Shown here: piece after piece, positions 17,240-26,207 of the stretch
Numbering within the stretch: position 1 is the first letter of the stretch
Layout: each line of letters begins with the position of its first letter
DNA from: an uncultured Acidimicrobiales bacterium
GTDB taxonomy: Bacteria; Actinomycetota; Acidimicrobiia; Acidimicrobiales; Hopanoidiivorantaceae
Length of the DNA: 64,000 nucleotides
Assembly (NCBI GenBank): GCA_958295755.1
Contig: OY282367.1
Coordinates: 1,058,022-1,122,021 of the forward strand
Direction: 5' to 3'
The notes under the pieces: model-generated
The model's database searches: none
Seen by the model: the letters and a program-made list of their open reading frames with translations, nothing else
What the model was told of the DNA's origin: nothing
Program-made: the position numbers and the translations under genes

Positions 17240-18082
17240 CTAGCTTTCGGGGCGTTTGCCTTGGAGGACTTCCTTGCCGAGTGCGGGTTCTACGAAAGCT
17301 GTAAAGACTGGGCCTCGGCGGAGGCTGTGTCCACCGTCTACATTGATGATTTCACCTGTTATCCAGCGGGACTCCGGGCCTATCAGAAATCTAGCTAAGT
17401 TGCCTACATCTTCAGGCTGGCCTACATCAGCCATGGGGGTGTTATCTATGTAGCTGTCATAGACTGGGCCTTCTCGGGGGATATTCTCCATTATCTCGGT
17501 GGCAATGAAGCCGGGTCGGATAGCGTTGAAGCGGATGTTGGATGGGCCGTATTCATCGGCGGCGTTGCGGCAGATAGCCTCTATGCCAGCCTTACCTGCG
17601 GTGTAGGCACCGAACCAGAGATGTGTCTGATGTCCGGCGATAGACGACATCCCCACGAAAGATCCTCCGCCAGCTTCGACCATATATGGAACAGAATGCT
17701 TCACGCAGAGCATCGTGCCAAGCACATTTAGATGCAGCACCCGGAGATATTCTGAGGTGTCTTGCAGATGGTATGGCCCCATACCACCGCCTCCTCCAGC
17801 GTTGGCGACCACTCCGTTGAGCGTGCCTGTGAGATCGGCAGCCAGAGCCACCACGGAAGCAACCGAGTCTTCATCAGTTACATCGCAGATGGCGTATTGA
17901 ACGCTTCCGCCGTTGGCGATCTTATCTTTTAGTCGCTCAGCTGAGTCGACCAAAGTAGCTTCGGTGCGCCCGCAGATAGTAACCGCTGCGCCATCAGCCA
18001 CTAATGCCGCCGCGCAAGCATGGCCGATACCTGTGCCGCCTCCCGTGACTAGTACGCCGTAGTCTTTCAATGTTGCATTCAT
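17240..18082 (-). CDS. SDR family oxidoreductase
   Basis: Classical short-chain dehydrogenase of 280 residues. The cofactor motif is TGGGTGIGHACA, NAG is present in VVANAGGGGG, and the catalytic set is S (GMSSIAG) and Y-x-x-x-K (YTAGKAGIEA). A GGAGGAG site lies just before the ATG. The C-terminus has the common WITGEIINVDGG. The 3' neighbours are a lipoprotein and a luciferase-like oxidoreductase on the same strand. The substrate is unknown; enoyl or 3-hydroxyacyl chemistry is typical in this context. Confidence 0.85.
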   Translation of the reverse strand: MNATLKDYGVLVTGGGTGIGHACAAALVADGAAVTICGRTEATLVDSAERLKDKIANGGSVQYAICDVTDEDSVASVVALAADLTGTLNGVVANAGGGGGMGPYHLQDTSEYLRVLHLNVLGTMLCVKHSVPYMVEAGGGSFVGMSSIAGHQTHLWFGAYTAGKAGIEAICRNAADEYGPSNIRFNAIRPGFIATEIMENIPREGPVYDSYIDNTPMADVGQPEDVGNLARFLIGPESRWITGEIINVDGGHSLRRGPVFTAFVEPALGKEVLQGKRPES

Positions 18083-18150
18083 GTGCTCCTCCCATCAACT
18101 TTAGTTAGATTACCACCCTATCTCCAAAAAAGATGAGAGCTAAAGATGCG

Positions 18151-18249
18151 AATTCAGGCGATGTAAATTCAGGCGATGTAAATTCAGGCGATGTAAATTC
18201 AGGCGATGTAAATTCAGGCGATGTAAATTCAGGCGATGTAAATTCAGGC
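18151..18249. repeat. 15-bp tandem repeat, six full copies plus a partial
   Basis: The unit AATTCAGGCGATGTA is repeated six times without mismatch (18151-18240) and followed by nine more matching bases. It lies in the gap between the lipoprotein stop and the SDR start. The unit length is a multiple of three and stays open on the minus strand as a Ser-Pro-Glu-Phe-Thr repeat, but that frame lacks a credible start, so I treat it as a non-coding minisatellite. Confidence 0.95.
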
Positions 18250-18268
18250 ACTGGGAGCTTTGCCGAGC

Positions 18269-18790
18269 TTAGCGGGCGATGGCGTTCCCCCAGATAATCC
18301 ACCAACCTTCCGTATCGGAGCCTTCTATCCCAACTGAATAAAGCGGTATCTCAGGCGGAGGCTCCCCAACCTGATATGTATAAATCTGACGCTCGCCTTC
18401 GTCTGACACCCTAGGCTCTCGTGCACAAATAACGTTTGTATCAATCGTTATGCCGGTGCAACCGATGACTAACTCATAGCCGAGCGACCACTCTGGCGCA
18501 TCTCTATTATGAAGTAGATAGTCTTTGAGAGCGTCCTCAGCGGTAGGGCTAGGGTCATCCACAGATGGCCACAGCACTGAGGGCAATTCGGTAATGCCAG
18601 CGGGTACGGTTACAATAACAGGGGCAGTATTTGGCGCAGGTGGTGCTTCCTGTGTTTCGGCGGAGGTAGATGCCTGCGAAATCTCGCTCTCTGGATCTCC
18701 TGTACTAGAACAAGCCGCCGCTGCAAATAACAGTGCAACCAAAAGCAGTGCAACCAATGACGAGGGGCTAAGGCACTTGATATAGCGCAT
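18269..18790 (-). CDS. Lipoprotein of unknown function
   Basis: Exported protein of 173 residues with a lipoprotein signal: hydrophobic core LVALLLVALLFAAAAC, the Cys being the lipobox residue, followed by SSTGDPE. A Pro/Thr/Ala linker leads to a small C-terminal domain with two Cys (GCTGIT, VICARE) and WWIIWG. It may have an NTF2- or DUF-type fold, but I do not recognise it. Start at 18790 is set by GGGGGAG four bases upstream. The start overlaps the luciferase-like gene by 23 bases, implying co-transcription. Confidence 0.7.
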   Translation of the reverse strand: MRYIKCLSPSSLVALLLVALLFAAAACSSTGDPESEISQASTSAETQEAPPAPNTAPVIVTVPAGITELPSVLWPSVDDPSPTAEDALKDYLLHNRDAPEWSLGYELVIGCTGITIDTNVICAREPRVSDEGERQIYTYQVGEPPPEIPLYSVGIEGSDTEGWWIIWGNAIAR

Positions 18791-19943
18791 CAGGCTCCCC
18801 CAACTCCAACGGCCCACCAGCTTCTTCTCTTAAACGTGTGGTTCGGTGCTTAGAGTCTTTGTCAAAGTGCGGAATCACATGATCTCCGAACAGCCTTATA
18901 GTCTCTGTGGCATATTCCATGGGCAGCTGCACGGGCATGCCGAAAGCTACTTGGTCGCAACCGATGTCGGCATAGGCTTTCGTCTGCTGCAGCACCTCAT
19001 CGGGATCGCCGCAGAGGAAAAACCCGGCATCTATCTGCTGGTTGATCGTAGCTATATCAGGATCAGGTAGCAGACCGGGCCAGGTGGGGACTCCCTCTGG
19101 TTTGGGAAAGGTGTCGTGATACTTGAATACGAGCGACTGAAGATAGCTGATCCCGTAGAGGTTGGCTGCCACCTCACGAGCTTTCTGCCCATCTTCTAGG
19201 CAGATCACGCCGTTGGTGATCATTACGTTGTCGTTCACATAGTCGCCTACTGGTTCTGCGTTACCGATGGCTTTTTTGTAGGCCTTCACATGTTCTTCCA
19301 TCTCAAATATGGCACTCACATTGAAGCCGAGCACGCCCATGCCGTGCCGAGCTGCCTTTTCGTAGGTAGGTGTGTTGCCTGCGGCCACCCACATGGCGGG
19401 GTGTGTATGCACATAGGGCTTGGGCAAGATGTTGAATCCGCCCCAGGTGCCCTCTTCGGCGGTTGTGAAAGCTGTGCCGTCGTGAGAGTATTCAGTCTGT
19501 CCCCACATCTTGCGGAACTCCCAGACCACTTCTTCCCAGTTAGATTTGGTCTCTTCAGGATTGATGCCAAAACCGCCTATCTCGTGGCTACCTGCGCCAC
19601 GACCAGTGCCGAATTCAAAGCGCCCTTTGGAGACATGATCCAACATGGCAACCCGTTCAGCGAGTTTGATGGGATGATTCACGATGGGGTTGAGGTTGAA
19701 AATGCCTGAGCCGAGGTGTATCTGCTTGGTTTGAGCGAAGGCGTAGCCCATAAAAACCTCGCTTGCGGAGGTGTGCGAGTAGTCCTCTAGGAAGTGGTGC
19801 TCGGAGACCCATACATACTTCCAGTTATGCTGGTCGGCCACGCGGATGATCTCTAAGTCGTCCATGAGGCTTTGATGCTCCCAATAGGGGCTACGAGCAC
19901 CGCCTCGGCGAGGATGTCCTTGAACAAAAAGTGAAAATTCCAT
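18768..19943 (-). CDS. LLM-class flavin-dependent oxidoreductase (luciferase-like)
   Basis: Bacterial luciferase-like monooxygenase of 391 residues with a TIM-barrel fold. Typical segments are DDLEIIRVADQHNWKYVWVSEHHF near the N-terminus, HPIKLAERVAMLDHVSKGR, FGTGRGAGSHEIGGFG and MWVAAGNTPTYEKAARHG. It uses FMN or F420 to oxidise an unknown substrate. It is co-oriented with, and overlaps, the downstream lipoprotein gene. Confidence 0.88.
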   Translation of the reverse strand: MEFSLFVQGHPRRGGARSPYWEHQSLMDDLEIIRVADQHNWKYVWVSEHHFLEDYSHTSASEVFMGYAFAQTKQIHLGSGIFNLNPIVNHPIKLAERVAMLDHVSKGRFEFGTGRGAGSHEIGGFGINPEETKSNWEEVVWEFRKMWGQTEYSHDGTAFTTAEEGTWGGFNILPKPYVHTHPAMWVAAGNTPTYEKAARHGMGVLGFNVSAIFEMEEHVKAYKKAIGNAEPVGDYVNDNVMITNGVICLEDGQKAREVAANLYGISYLQSLVFKYHDTFPKPEGVPTWPGLLPDPDIATINQQIDAGFFLCGDPDEVLQQTKAYADIGCDQVAFGMPVQLPMEYATETIRLFGDHVIPHFDKDSKHRTTRLREEAGGPLELGEPDALYQVP

Positions 19944-20028
19944 AAGAGTACGCTTTACCTTTCTTTTTATGTGTCTTTTTATGTGCGTTTTATTGCGCGG
20001 TTTGCTTTTCTATATATCTGTTTGCAGA

Positions 20029-20955
20029 TTATCCGATAAGTGTGGGATTTATAGGACACCCTGTGGCTCCCGGTATCACTAGCGGCGAGACGCACATGAA
20101 GCCTTCGTAGCATTCCTCGGCTGCCATCTCGGCGAAGTTCAAGAATTCTAGCATGTAGATGCCTGCACCCACGAGGAGTACTTTATGGATACCTAGAAAA
20201 TCGTTTCTGTCAAAAGGCACAACTTCCACGGCGGCGTTGTCGGCACCTACAGCAACGATGTCTTGAGACACAAGCCATTCGGCAGCCGAAAAACCGATAC
20301 CTGCCTGAGCGAAAGGTACATCTGGGGCACTCTCAAACCACATATCCAGATAGCCGGTGCGGATGAGAGCGATGTCGCCCGAGCGCAACTCTACGCCTTG
20401 CGCCGCCGCGCAGCCCTGCAAGTCGTCTGCGGTGATGTTGCGGCCGAGTTCCACCCATTTTTCATCGCCGAAGTATTTCACCATGTCAAATAACACTGCT
20501 CGACTGGCGATAGCTCGAACTTTTTCTATGCCTAGATGTTGTGCTCCCGTATGGGTTTTCATGATGCTTGCTTCAAAGTCGTTATAGTGGCGGCTTTCGC
20601 CGTAGACATGGCAGAGGGCATCCATATGGGAGGTGGTATGAGAAGCAAATACCAAGATGTCTTCATGGGCACCTGTGCCAGCATCGCAACCGTAGTCGGC
20701 GTACATGCCTTCGTCTAGCTCGTTTTGAAGGGTGAGACGCATTGGGGTGCCTCTGTAGTCCATGAGAGGTACACCTTGGGACTGGATAGGAATTCCGAGG
20801 CTATAGACCTTGCCTGTGGTGATGGAAGCTGCCGCCTGCTGGACAACTTCTGGGGTCAGCAGATTGAGGGCACCTCGTTCGTCATCTTCCCCCCAGCGTC
20901 CCCAGTTGGTGGCTTGCCAGTTGCGCTGTTCAGTTGTGGCTTCTGGTGTACTCAT
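20029..20955 (-). CDS. Cyclase family protein (kynurenine formamidase-like metal hydrolase)
   Basis: Protein of 308 residues of the KynB/cyclase family. The metal-binding signature is ASHTTSHMDALCHVYG, matching the family H-x3-H-x-D-x3-H pattern. WGEDDERGALNLLTPE at the N-terminus and SGDIALIRTGY and GIGFSAAEWLVSQDIVAVGADN further on are usual for actinobacterial members. A GGAGGAAAG site precedes the ATG. The substrate is unknown; the family opens or closes amide and lactone rings. It sits in a catabolic-type gene neighbourhood. Confidence 0.85.
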   Translation of the reverse strand: MSTPEATTEQRNWQATNWGRWGEDDERGALNLLTPEVVQQAAASITTGKVYSLGIPIQSQGVPLMDYRGTPMRLTLQNELDEGMYADYGCDAGTGAHEDILVFASHTTSHMDALCHVYGESRHYNDFEASIMKTHTGAQHLGIEKVRAIASRAVLFDMVKYFGDEKWVELGRNITADDLQGCAAAQGVELRSGDIALIRTGYLDMWFESAPDVPFAQAGIGFSAAEWLVSQDIVAVGADNAAVEVVPFDRNDFLGIHKVLLVGAGIYMLEFLNFAEMAAEECYEGFMCVSPLVIPGATGCPINPTLIG

Positions 20956-21053
20956 TGCTTTCCTCCGTAATGGCTTTTTGTAGTAACTTTTTTGCGCTTC
21001 AGTTTTAGATTAGCAAACCACTACTTGGATTTTCCTCCAACTAGATTATTGCC

Positions 21054-21806
21054 CTATTTGGATTTTTTATTTTTTTGAGCTTTTCGCTGTGCTCGTCGGT
21101 CGTCCCAGGCCTTTTCTATCTGATCGGTGCGACGTTCTAACAGTTTCATCAAGCCGGGGAACTCTGGCACTTCTCGCAAACGGCGGACGAGATACCACAC
21201 GCAAAGCCAGAACACCAACAACCCAGCAGGCCAATTCACGACAAGACGGATAAAGACATAGCCGTTCACATCGTTGATGTTGTAGAGCCAGATATCAAAG
21301 CCTGCACTTATGGCGTAGTAGATGCTGGCGGCGTAGGCGATTTTATCTAAAGCGTCTTTGAAGACAGGATGTGAGCGGGTCGCCTTGTCAAACTCAAAGA
21401 CATATGGCACAACCAAAGCCAACAAGTTACGCCCTCGCCAAGCCATAAATGCTATGGCCGCAGCGATGCAGAACTTGGTGGCGATACCGATGCCAAAATA
21501 AACGGCAGCACTGTCGGTGACTATGCCGATGACACCTCGTGCAATAATGTATGCCGTGACGACAGGAAGGAACTTACCGATAGGAAGACGGCGGCGGCGA
21601 CGACTAACTGCCACCTTCAACGACCAGAGACTGGCCGCGCCAATAGCCCACCCGAGACCTAGCCGGTTGTTGAAAATCAAGAACAGAATTACCGGCATGA
21701 GAGCATCTAGCCCAGCAAACAGGTTTTGGGCAGATGCTTCTGGGAGTTGCAGTTCTCCCTCTTCTTCTGTTCCTGTTTCTTCAGTCACTTCTTCATCTCT
21801 AGTCAT
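21054..21806 (-). CDS. DUF3159-type integral membrane protein
   Basis: Membrane protein of 250 residues with an acidic N-terminus (about 25 residues) and about six hydrophobic helices, ending in a Lys/Arg-rich tail. The NLFAGLDALMPVILFLIFNNRLGLGWAIGAA start, the RRLPIGKFLPVVTAYIIARG segment and FEFDKATRSHPVFKDAL fit DUF3159, a family I associate with actinobacteria; this is recognition, not a search. The open frame extends to 21938 inside the next gene; the ATG at 21806 gives the normal family length. Function unknown. Confidence 0.75.
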   Translation of the reverse strand: MTRDEEVTEETGTEEEGELQLPEASAQNLFAGLDALMPVILFLIFNNRLGLGWAIGAASLWSLKVAVSRRRRRLPIGKFLPVVTAYIIARGVIGIVTDSAAVYFGIGIATKFCIAAAIAFMAWRGRNLLALVVPYVFEFDKATRSHPVFKDALDKIAYAASIYYAISAGFDIWLYNINDVNGYVFIRLVVNWPAGLLVFWLCVWYLVRRLREVPEFPGLMKLLERRTDQIEKAWDDRRAQRKAQKNKKSK

Positions 21807-21850
21807 GAACTTTCTTTGCTTTGAGTTTCTTGTGCCAGTCTTGTGGAATT

Positions 21851-22609
21851 TTAACGAGAGAGGGCAGCCCACTGCTCGGCTATCTCTCGGGTGCCGAAGA
21901 CCTCCAGTTCCAAATCGTCTATACTTCTGCGCTCCCATATGAACAAGGCTAAATCTGACGCTGAGCCGCGCACTGCCGCATCACCTTTGGAATGTTCCAA
22001 GCTCACCGAAATGCTATTGCCCTCGGGCGATGCTGTCCATTCTCCTTCACCGCCGATGCGATGCAGATGTAAAGTGCCTTCGGGAATGGGGCGATCCCAG
22101 CGGGCGATGGTGAAGGGCAACACCACTTGCAGAAGCTCATCTATGTTGTCGGCTGCTAAGTCGTCATCGAGTGGTTGGGTCTCGCCGACAGCGTTCTCGG
22201 CATCCCAGCGGTGGATAAGAGTTTCATGTGCCATGCGCCGATGGTAGAAAGCTCCGTTCTGGTATGGGTCGCCTGCCCATGACCATACTGGTTCGTCTGG
22301 AGCGATGTCTTTTAATGCTGTCGCCACATTCTCCAATGCCTCTTCGTACCACGCCAACACAGCTTCGCCTTGAGGCGGCTTCGGGATTTCCTCAGCAGGT
22401 ACGACTTCAGACGCGCGACGCACCACATGCTCACGCACCGAGCAGTAGACCCGCCCAATGTGACCTATCAGACGATGCATATCCCAACCGGGACACGAAG
22501 GCACTTCGGCGTCCAAGCTATGAGAGGCTGCTGCGATTGTTGCCGCGCCATCTCGGTGAAGAGCTGCGATGTATTGCTCTTGGCTGAGGAGCGTATCGGA
22601 AGAGACCAT
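21851..22609 (-). CDS. Mycothiol-dependent maleylpyruvate isomerase family protein
   Basis: DinB-like four-helix protein of 252 residues with the MDMPI N-terminal domain (CPGWDMHRLIGHIGRVYCSVREH) and C-terminal domain. Expected metal-binding residues are in DMHRLIGHI and MAHETLIHRWDAE. Family members use mycothiol, the actinobacterial thiol, as cofactor. ATG at 22609 is chosen over the TTG three bases upstream. It is divergent from the SDR at 22645 across a 35-base gap. Confidence 0.85.
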   Translation of the reverse strand: MVSSDTLLSQEQYIAALHRDGAATIAAASHSLDAEVPSCPGWDMHRLIGHIGRVYCSVREHVVRRASEVVPAEEIPKPPQGEAVLAWYEEALENVATALKDIAPDEPVWSWAGDPYQNGAFYHRRMAHETLIHRWDAENAVGETQPLDDDLAADNIDELLQVVLPFTIARWDRPIPEGTLHLHRIGGEGEWTASPEGNSISVSLEHSKGDAAVRGSASDLALFIWERRSIDDLELEVFGTREIAEQWAALSR

Positions 22610-22644
22610 CAAATGGATTCTATTTGAAACTATGATAGATAGCT

Positions 22645-23445
22645 ATGACAACTATAGCAATGACAGGTTCAGCTTCGGGCATTGGTGCCGCCACCAGAGA
22701 AATTCTTGAAGCAGGCGGTAGCGAGGTCATAGGCATCGATCTTCGGGGCGCAGAAATTGTGGCAGATCTTTCTACACCTGAAGGGCGTGAGAAAGCCATA
22801 TCGGAAACACTGGAACGCACCGATGGCAACCTTGACGGATTAGTAACAGCGGCTGGCATAGGCCCGCCAAATAATCCGCACAAGATGCTTTCAGTCAATT
22901 GCTTCGGCACCTTGACTCTCTTGGAAGGTCTGCGCGAAGCTTTAGCTACCAGCGGAGGTGTCGCCAAGGTCGTGGCGATATCATCTAACTCCACCACGAC
23001 TGTTCCGGATATTCCTGCTGAGCTAGTGGCAATGTGTTTGGCAGGCGATGAGCAAGGGGCACTAGATTTGCTTGACGGCTACGGTGAGGCAGCCCAGAAC
23101 TACGCCTATGCTGGCGGCAAAACTGCTGTGGCACGATTTGTGCGTCGCAACGCCCCCACAGAACCTTGGGCGGGTTCAGGCATCCGTCTCAACGCCATAG
23201 CCCCCGGTGCCACTCTCACACCTCTACTACAAGCGGGGTTAGATTCAGATGATTTTGGCCCTATGATCAAGTCGTTTCCTGTGCCCACAGGAGGTTTCGG
23301 CACCCCTCATCAGGTAGCAGCCTGGATTGCCCATATGATGAGTGACGACGCCGACTTTTTGTGTGGTTCTGTCATCTTCGTAGATGGTGGCACTGACGCT
23401 CTGGTGCGTCCAGACTCGTGGCCCGACACCTATGAGATGCAATAA
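22645..23445 (+). CDS. SDR family oxidoreductase (hydroxysteroid dehydrogenase-like)
   Basis: Short-chain dehydrogenase of 266 residues. The cofactor loop is TGSASGIGAATRE with an acidic residue after beta-2 (IGIDLRG), favouring NAD. NAG is replaced by the TAAGIG segment; catalytic residues are SSNS and Y-x-x-x-K in YAYAGGKTAVARF. The insertion between Ser and Tyr and the overall pattern resemble 3-alpha-hydroxysteroid dehydrogenase/carbonyl reductases. No ribosome site is visible; a TATGAT eight bases before the ATG suggests a nearly leaderless transcript. Confidence 0.83.
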   Translation: MTTIAMTGSASGIGAATREILEAGGSEVIGIDLRGAEIVADLSTPEGREKAISETLERTDGNLDGLVTAAGIGPPNNPHKMLSVNCFGTLTLLEGLREALATSGGVAKVVAISSNSTTTVPDIPAELVAMCLAGDEQGALDLLDGYGEAAQNYAYAGGKTAVARFVRRNAPTEPWAGSGIRLNAIAPGATLTPLLQAGLDSDDFGPMIKSFPVPTGGFGTPHQVAAWIAHMMSDDADFLCGSVIFVDGGTDALVRPDSWPDTYEMQ

Positions 23446-23519
23446 GATACCGCACGATATGCAACAAGAGACCATAATAAGAGACAATAATTAAGAGACC
23501 AGGCCCTAGGAGGCAACAA

Positions 23520-23975
23520 ATGAATATCTTCGCCCAAAGTGACCCCACCTTTTCTCTCGGCACAGACGCGATTCGTACTTGGTTGCACTTGATTGCGATT
23601 TTCGTGTGGGTTGGAGGGCAGATCACTCTCGGTCTCTTGGTGCCTGTGCTACGCAAGCTTGGAAATGACGCTCCTGGCCAAGTGGCAAGGAGATTCAATC
23701 GTTTCGCCTGGCCGTTCTTTGCTTTAGCAGTGCTTACTGGTTTGTGGAGCATGGGTTCGGAGTGGGGCGACTCTACAACTAGTTGGAAAATATGGCTGTT
23801 CATCAAAGTCGTGGTGGTAGCCTTGACCGGCTACACAGCGTGGCAGCACACCCAAGCCGCCAAAAACACCGACCCCGACAAAGCTCGCACCAATAGAGCA
23901 GTATTTGGCGGAGCTACTTTGCTGCTGTCTCTATTTGCTGCGTTGTTGGGCGTCGGGTTGAGTGCTGTCGGCTGA
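23520..23975 (+). CDS. CopD-like small membrane protein
   Basis: Four-helix membrane protein of 151 residues. The pattern WLHLIAIFVWVGGQI, then LVPVLRKLG, RFNRFAWPFFALAVLTGLW and WLFIKVVVVALTGY resembles the CopD domain of copper-resistance and haem-containing membrane proteins. The His in WLHLI and others may bind haem or copper; this is inference. An AGGAGG site precedes the ATG at ideal spacing. The stop codon is embedded in a three-copy tandem repeat. Confidence 0.7.
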   Translation: MNIFAQSDPTFSLGTDAIRTWLHLIAIFVWVGGQITLGLLVPVLRKLGNDAPGQVARRFNRFAWPFFALAVLTGLWSMGSEWGDSTTSWKIWLFIKVVVVALTGYTAWQHTQAAKNTDPDKARTNRAVFGGATLLLSLFAALLGVGLSAVG

Positions 23976-24004
23976 TTGCTGTCGGCTGATTGCTGTCGGC
24001 TGAT
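23963..24004. repeat. 14-bp tandem repeat (three copies) containing the stop codon
   Basis: TGCTGTCGGCTGAT is repeated three times without mismatch. The first copy encodes the last residues and the TGA of the CopD-like gene; the other two lie in the gap before the next gene. Confidence 0.92.
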
Positions 24005-24036
24005 TAAAGTAGCACCTACCACAAGGAGATGCTGAT

Positions 24037-24522
24037 ATGACACCAGAAGAGATAGCCGACAGGATTGCTATTGACGACTTGATGACTCGCTATGTGGATG
24101 CCATAGACACCAAAAACTGGGACCTCCTAGACACCGTATTTGCCCCAGATGCCATCTTGGACTACTCCACATCTGGTGGGCCAGATGCCAAGGGACCTTA
24201 TCCGCAAATCAAGGAATGGCTACAGGGTGCTTTGGCTGTTTTCTCTCTCACCCAGCACATGATCGGAAAATCGGCTGTGGAGTTGAACGGAGATACTGCT
24301 CAATGTCGCACTATCTTTCACAATCCTATGATTTTGCCAGTAGATGAAACTGGCCGCTATAACCCCGAAGGCAAGGGGCAGTCAGTGTTTGTGGTAGGCG
24401 GCTGGTATATGGACACATGCAAGAAGACTCCTGACGGCTGGCGCATCGTGCACAAATACGAACAACAGGCATTTATGAGTGGTGACTTCCCAGAAGGTTT
24501 TGCCGTTCCCGAGACAGAATAG
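24037..24522 (+). CDS. SnoaL/NTF2-like family protein
   Basis: Protein of 161 residues with the cone-shaped NTF2-like fold seen in SnoaL, ketosteroid isomerases and dehydratases. The N-terminal pattern (IAIDDLMTRYVDAIDTKNWDLLDTVF followed by ILDYSTSGGP) and a C-terminal sheet with GGWYMDTCKKTPDGWRIVHK are typical. The D/H pair used by catalytic members is partly present, so it may be an isomerase or dehydratase; no reaction can be fixed. An AAGGAG site precedes the ATG. Confidence 0.78.
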   Translation: MTPEEIADRIAIDDLMTRYVDAIDTKNWDLLDTVFAPDAILDYSTSGGPDAKGPYPQIKEWLQGALAVFSLTQHMIGKSAVELNGDTAQCRTIFHNPMILPVDETGRYNPEGKGQSVFVVGGWYMDTCKKTPDGWRIVHKYEQQAFMSGDFPEGFAVPETE

Positions 24523-24566
24523 CAGCTGAATAGCGGCTTAGAGAAATAGCACCTAGGAAATAGCAC

Positions 24567-25361
24567 CTAGGAATCTGGCAAGGCGGGACGCCATTGGACG
24601 CCGTTGATATGACCGCCACCATCTACAAAGAGTGTGTTGCCTGTGATATAGGCTGAGTCTTCGGTTGCCAAAAAGAGTGCTGCGCCGCCGATATCGGCTT
24701 CAGGATCGCCCATGCGAGGAATGGGTTTTTGCTTATTTAACTCTTCAGCCAGTTCAGGGTTGGCCGAGCGAAACGCCTCATAAGATTCTGTGGCTGCGGC
24801 GGGACAGATGATATTGCAACGGATATTGTACGGTCCCCATTCCACAGCAGCAGTGCGGCTCAAGGCGCGAATAGATTCTTTGGCCATGTTGTATTCCACT
24901 GTGAACATGTGAGCGTTCACGCCGTTCAGCGAGCCGAAGTTCACAATGGAGCCTCCTCCGGCAGCTTTCATATGAGGGAATGCCGCACACATCGCCCACC
25001 AAGCCGCCAGTGGACCAACCGCGAAAGCGTGCTGCATGCCTTCGTCGGCTTTTACTTCCACTCTGCTAACTCGTCCGCCACCCCAAGCATTGTTGACGAG
25101 CACATCAATCTTGCCCCACTCTTGCACGCAAAGTTCCACAGATGCCTCAGCCCCACTGCGAATGGCTACATCGGCGTGGCAAAAAATAGCCTCTCCGCCT
25201 GAATCGTTGATCTCTTGAGCGGCTTTTTCACCTGCGTCAGCATTGAAATCGTTGACGACCACTTTTGCTCCTTCTGAGGCAAATCGTCGCGCCAAACCTC
25301 TGCCGATTCCTAGCCCAGCTCCTGTAACTACAGCCGCCTTGCCTTCAAGTCGATTGCCCAT
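24567..25361 (-). CDS. SDR family oxidoreductase
   Basis: Short-chain dehydrogenase of 264 residues with TGAGLGIGRGLARRFA, NDF after beta-2, VNNAWGGG, S (FGSLNG) and Y-x-x-x-K (YNMAKESIRAL). The C-terminal YITGNTLFVDGGGH is standard. Its ATG overlaps the TAA of the upstream enoyl-CoA hydratase gene by one base, so the two are translated together, suggesting consecutive beta-oxidation-like steps. The 3' flank has a duplicated GAAATAGCACCTAG element. Confidence 0.85.
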   Translation of the reverse strand: MGNRLEGKAAVVTGAGLGIGRGLARRFASEGAKVVVNDFNADAGEKAAQEINDSGGEAIFCHADVAIRSGAEASVELCVQEWGKIDVLVNNAWGGGRVSRVEVKADEGMQHAFAVGPLAAWWAMCAAFPHMKAAGGGSIVNFGSLNGVNAHMFTVEYNMAKESIRALSRTAAVEWGPYNIRCNIICPAAATESYEAFRSANPELAEELNKQKPIPRMGDPEADIGGAALFLATEDSAYITGNTLFVDGGGHINGVQWRPALPDS

Positions 25362-26131
25362 TATTTTTCCTTTCCTGCTTTGTTCGCTTTCCTGTCTCCG
25401 CGTAAAAATGCGTCTCTGGCCGCATCGCCCTCTCCTTGGAGGTTCAACTGGAATGTAAAACCCTGCTCAAAGCGGTAACTACGGGTGACATTCACAGGGT
25501 CTATGCCGTTGAGCGAGCGTTTTGCCGCTCTGATGACAGCGGGCTGCTTTGCGGCTATCTCTGAAGCCAACGCCACAGCTTCCGTGAGCAGATCGTCTTT
25601 GGGCACTACTTTCCAAACCGATCCGTAGCTTGCTAGCTCTTCGGCTTGTGCTGGCTCGCAAGTGTAGAGCATTTGACGAGCGCGATGCTGAGGCACGAGG
25701 CGACATAAGTGGGTGGCTGCTCCGAGAGCACCGTTGTCGACTTCGGGTAGCCCGAAACCTACGCCACTGGCTGCGAGAATAACATCGGAGTTTCCTACTA
25801 ATCCGATGCCTGTGCCGAGGCAGAAGTCGTTGACAGCAGCAATAACAGGCACCGCGCACTCATACACAGCACGAAATACCTCATAACACGACTCGTTAGA
25901 TTTGACGATACCTTCGTTGCCAGACATGGCTTGCATTTCTTTGATGTCTACGCCAGCACAGAAACCTCGCCCTTCGGCGGTAAGTATCGCCACTCGCACT
26001 TCTTCTCGGGTTTTGTAAGAATCTAAAAGCTCAGCGAGTCGGTAGGTGTCGCCGATATTGAGGGCATTCACCGGTGGGTTGTCCATCGTGAGGGTAGCTA
26101 TGCCATCGTTTATTGCTTCGTGTATCGGCAT
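25361..26131 (-). CDS. Enoyl-CoA hydratase/isomerase family protein
   Basis: Crotonase-fold enzyme of 256 residues hydrating or isomerising an enoyl-CoA. The MDNPPVNALNI start, GRGFCAGVDIKEM oxyanion-hole segment and FCLGTGIGLVGNSDVILAA are typical. Catalytic Glu positions of classical hydratase are not both conserved (GLPEVDNGALG), so the exact reaction is open. An AAAAGGA site precedes the ATG. It lies in an operon-like run: OB-fold protein, thiolase, this gene, SDR. Confidence 0.85.
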   Translation of the reverse strand: MPIHEAINDGIATLTMDNPPVNALNIGDTYRLAELLDSYKTREEVRVAILTAEGRGFCAGVDIKEMQAMSGNEGIVKSNESCYEVFRAVYECAVPVIAAVNDFCLGTGIGLVGNSDVILAASGVGFGLPEVDNGALGAATHLCRLVPQHRARQMLYTCEPAQAEELASYGSVWKVVPKDDLLTEAVALASEIAAKQPAVIRAAKRSLNGIDPVNVTRSYRFEQGFTFQLNLQGEGDAARDAFLRGDRKANKAGKEK

Positions 26132-26207
26132 AGTTGCGTCCTTTTCTTATGTATGGCTTTGCTGTGTATGGCTTTGCTGTGTATGGCAGATAGGGCAGGC
26201 GTATCGG

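Noticed and set aside
18151..18249. CRISPR array
   Set aside because: Contiguous 15-base repeats with no spacers.
18105..18305. 66-codon minus-strand frame through the 15-bp repeat
   Set aside because: It starts inside the lipoprotein gene in another frame, has no ribosome site, and is open only because the repeat unit is a multiple of three.
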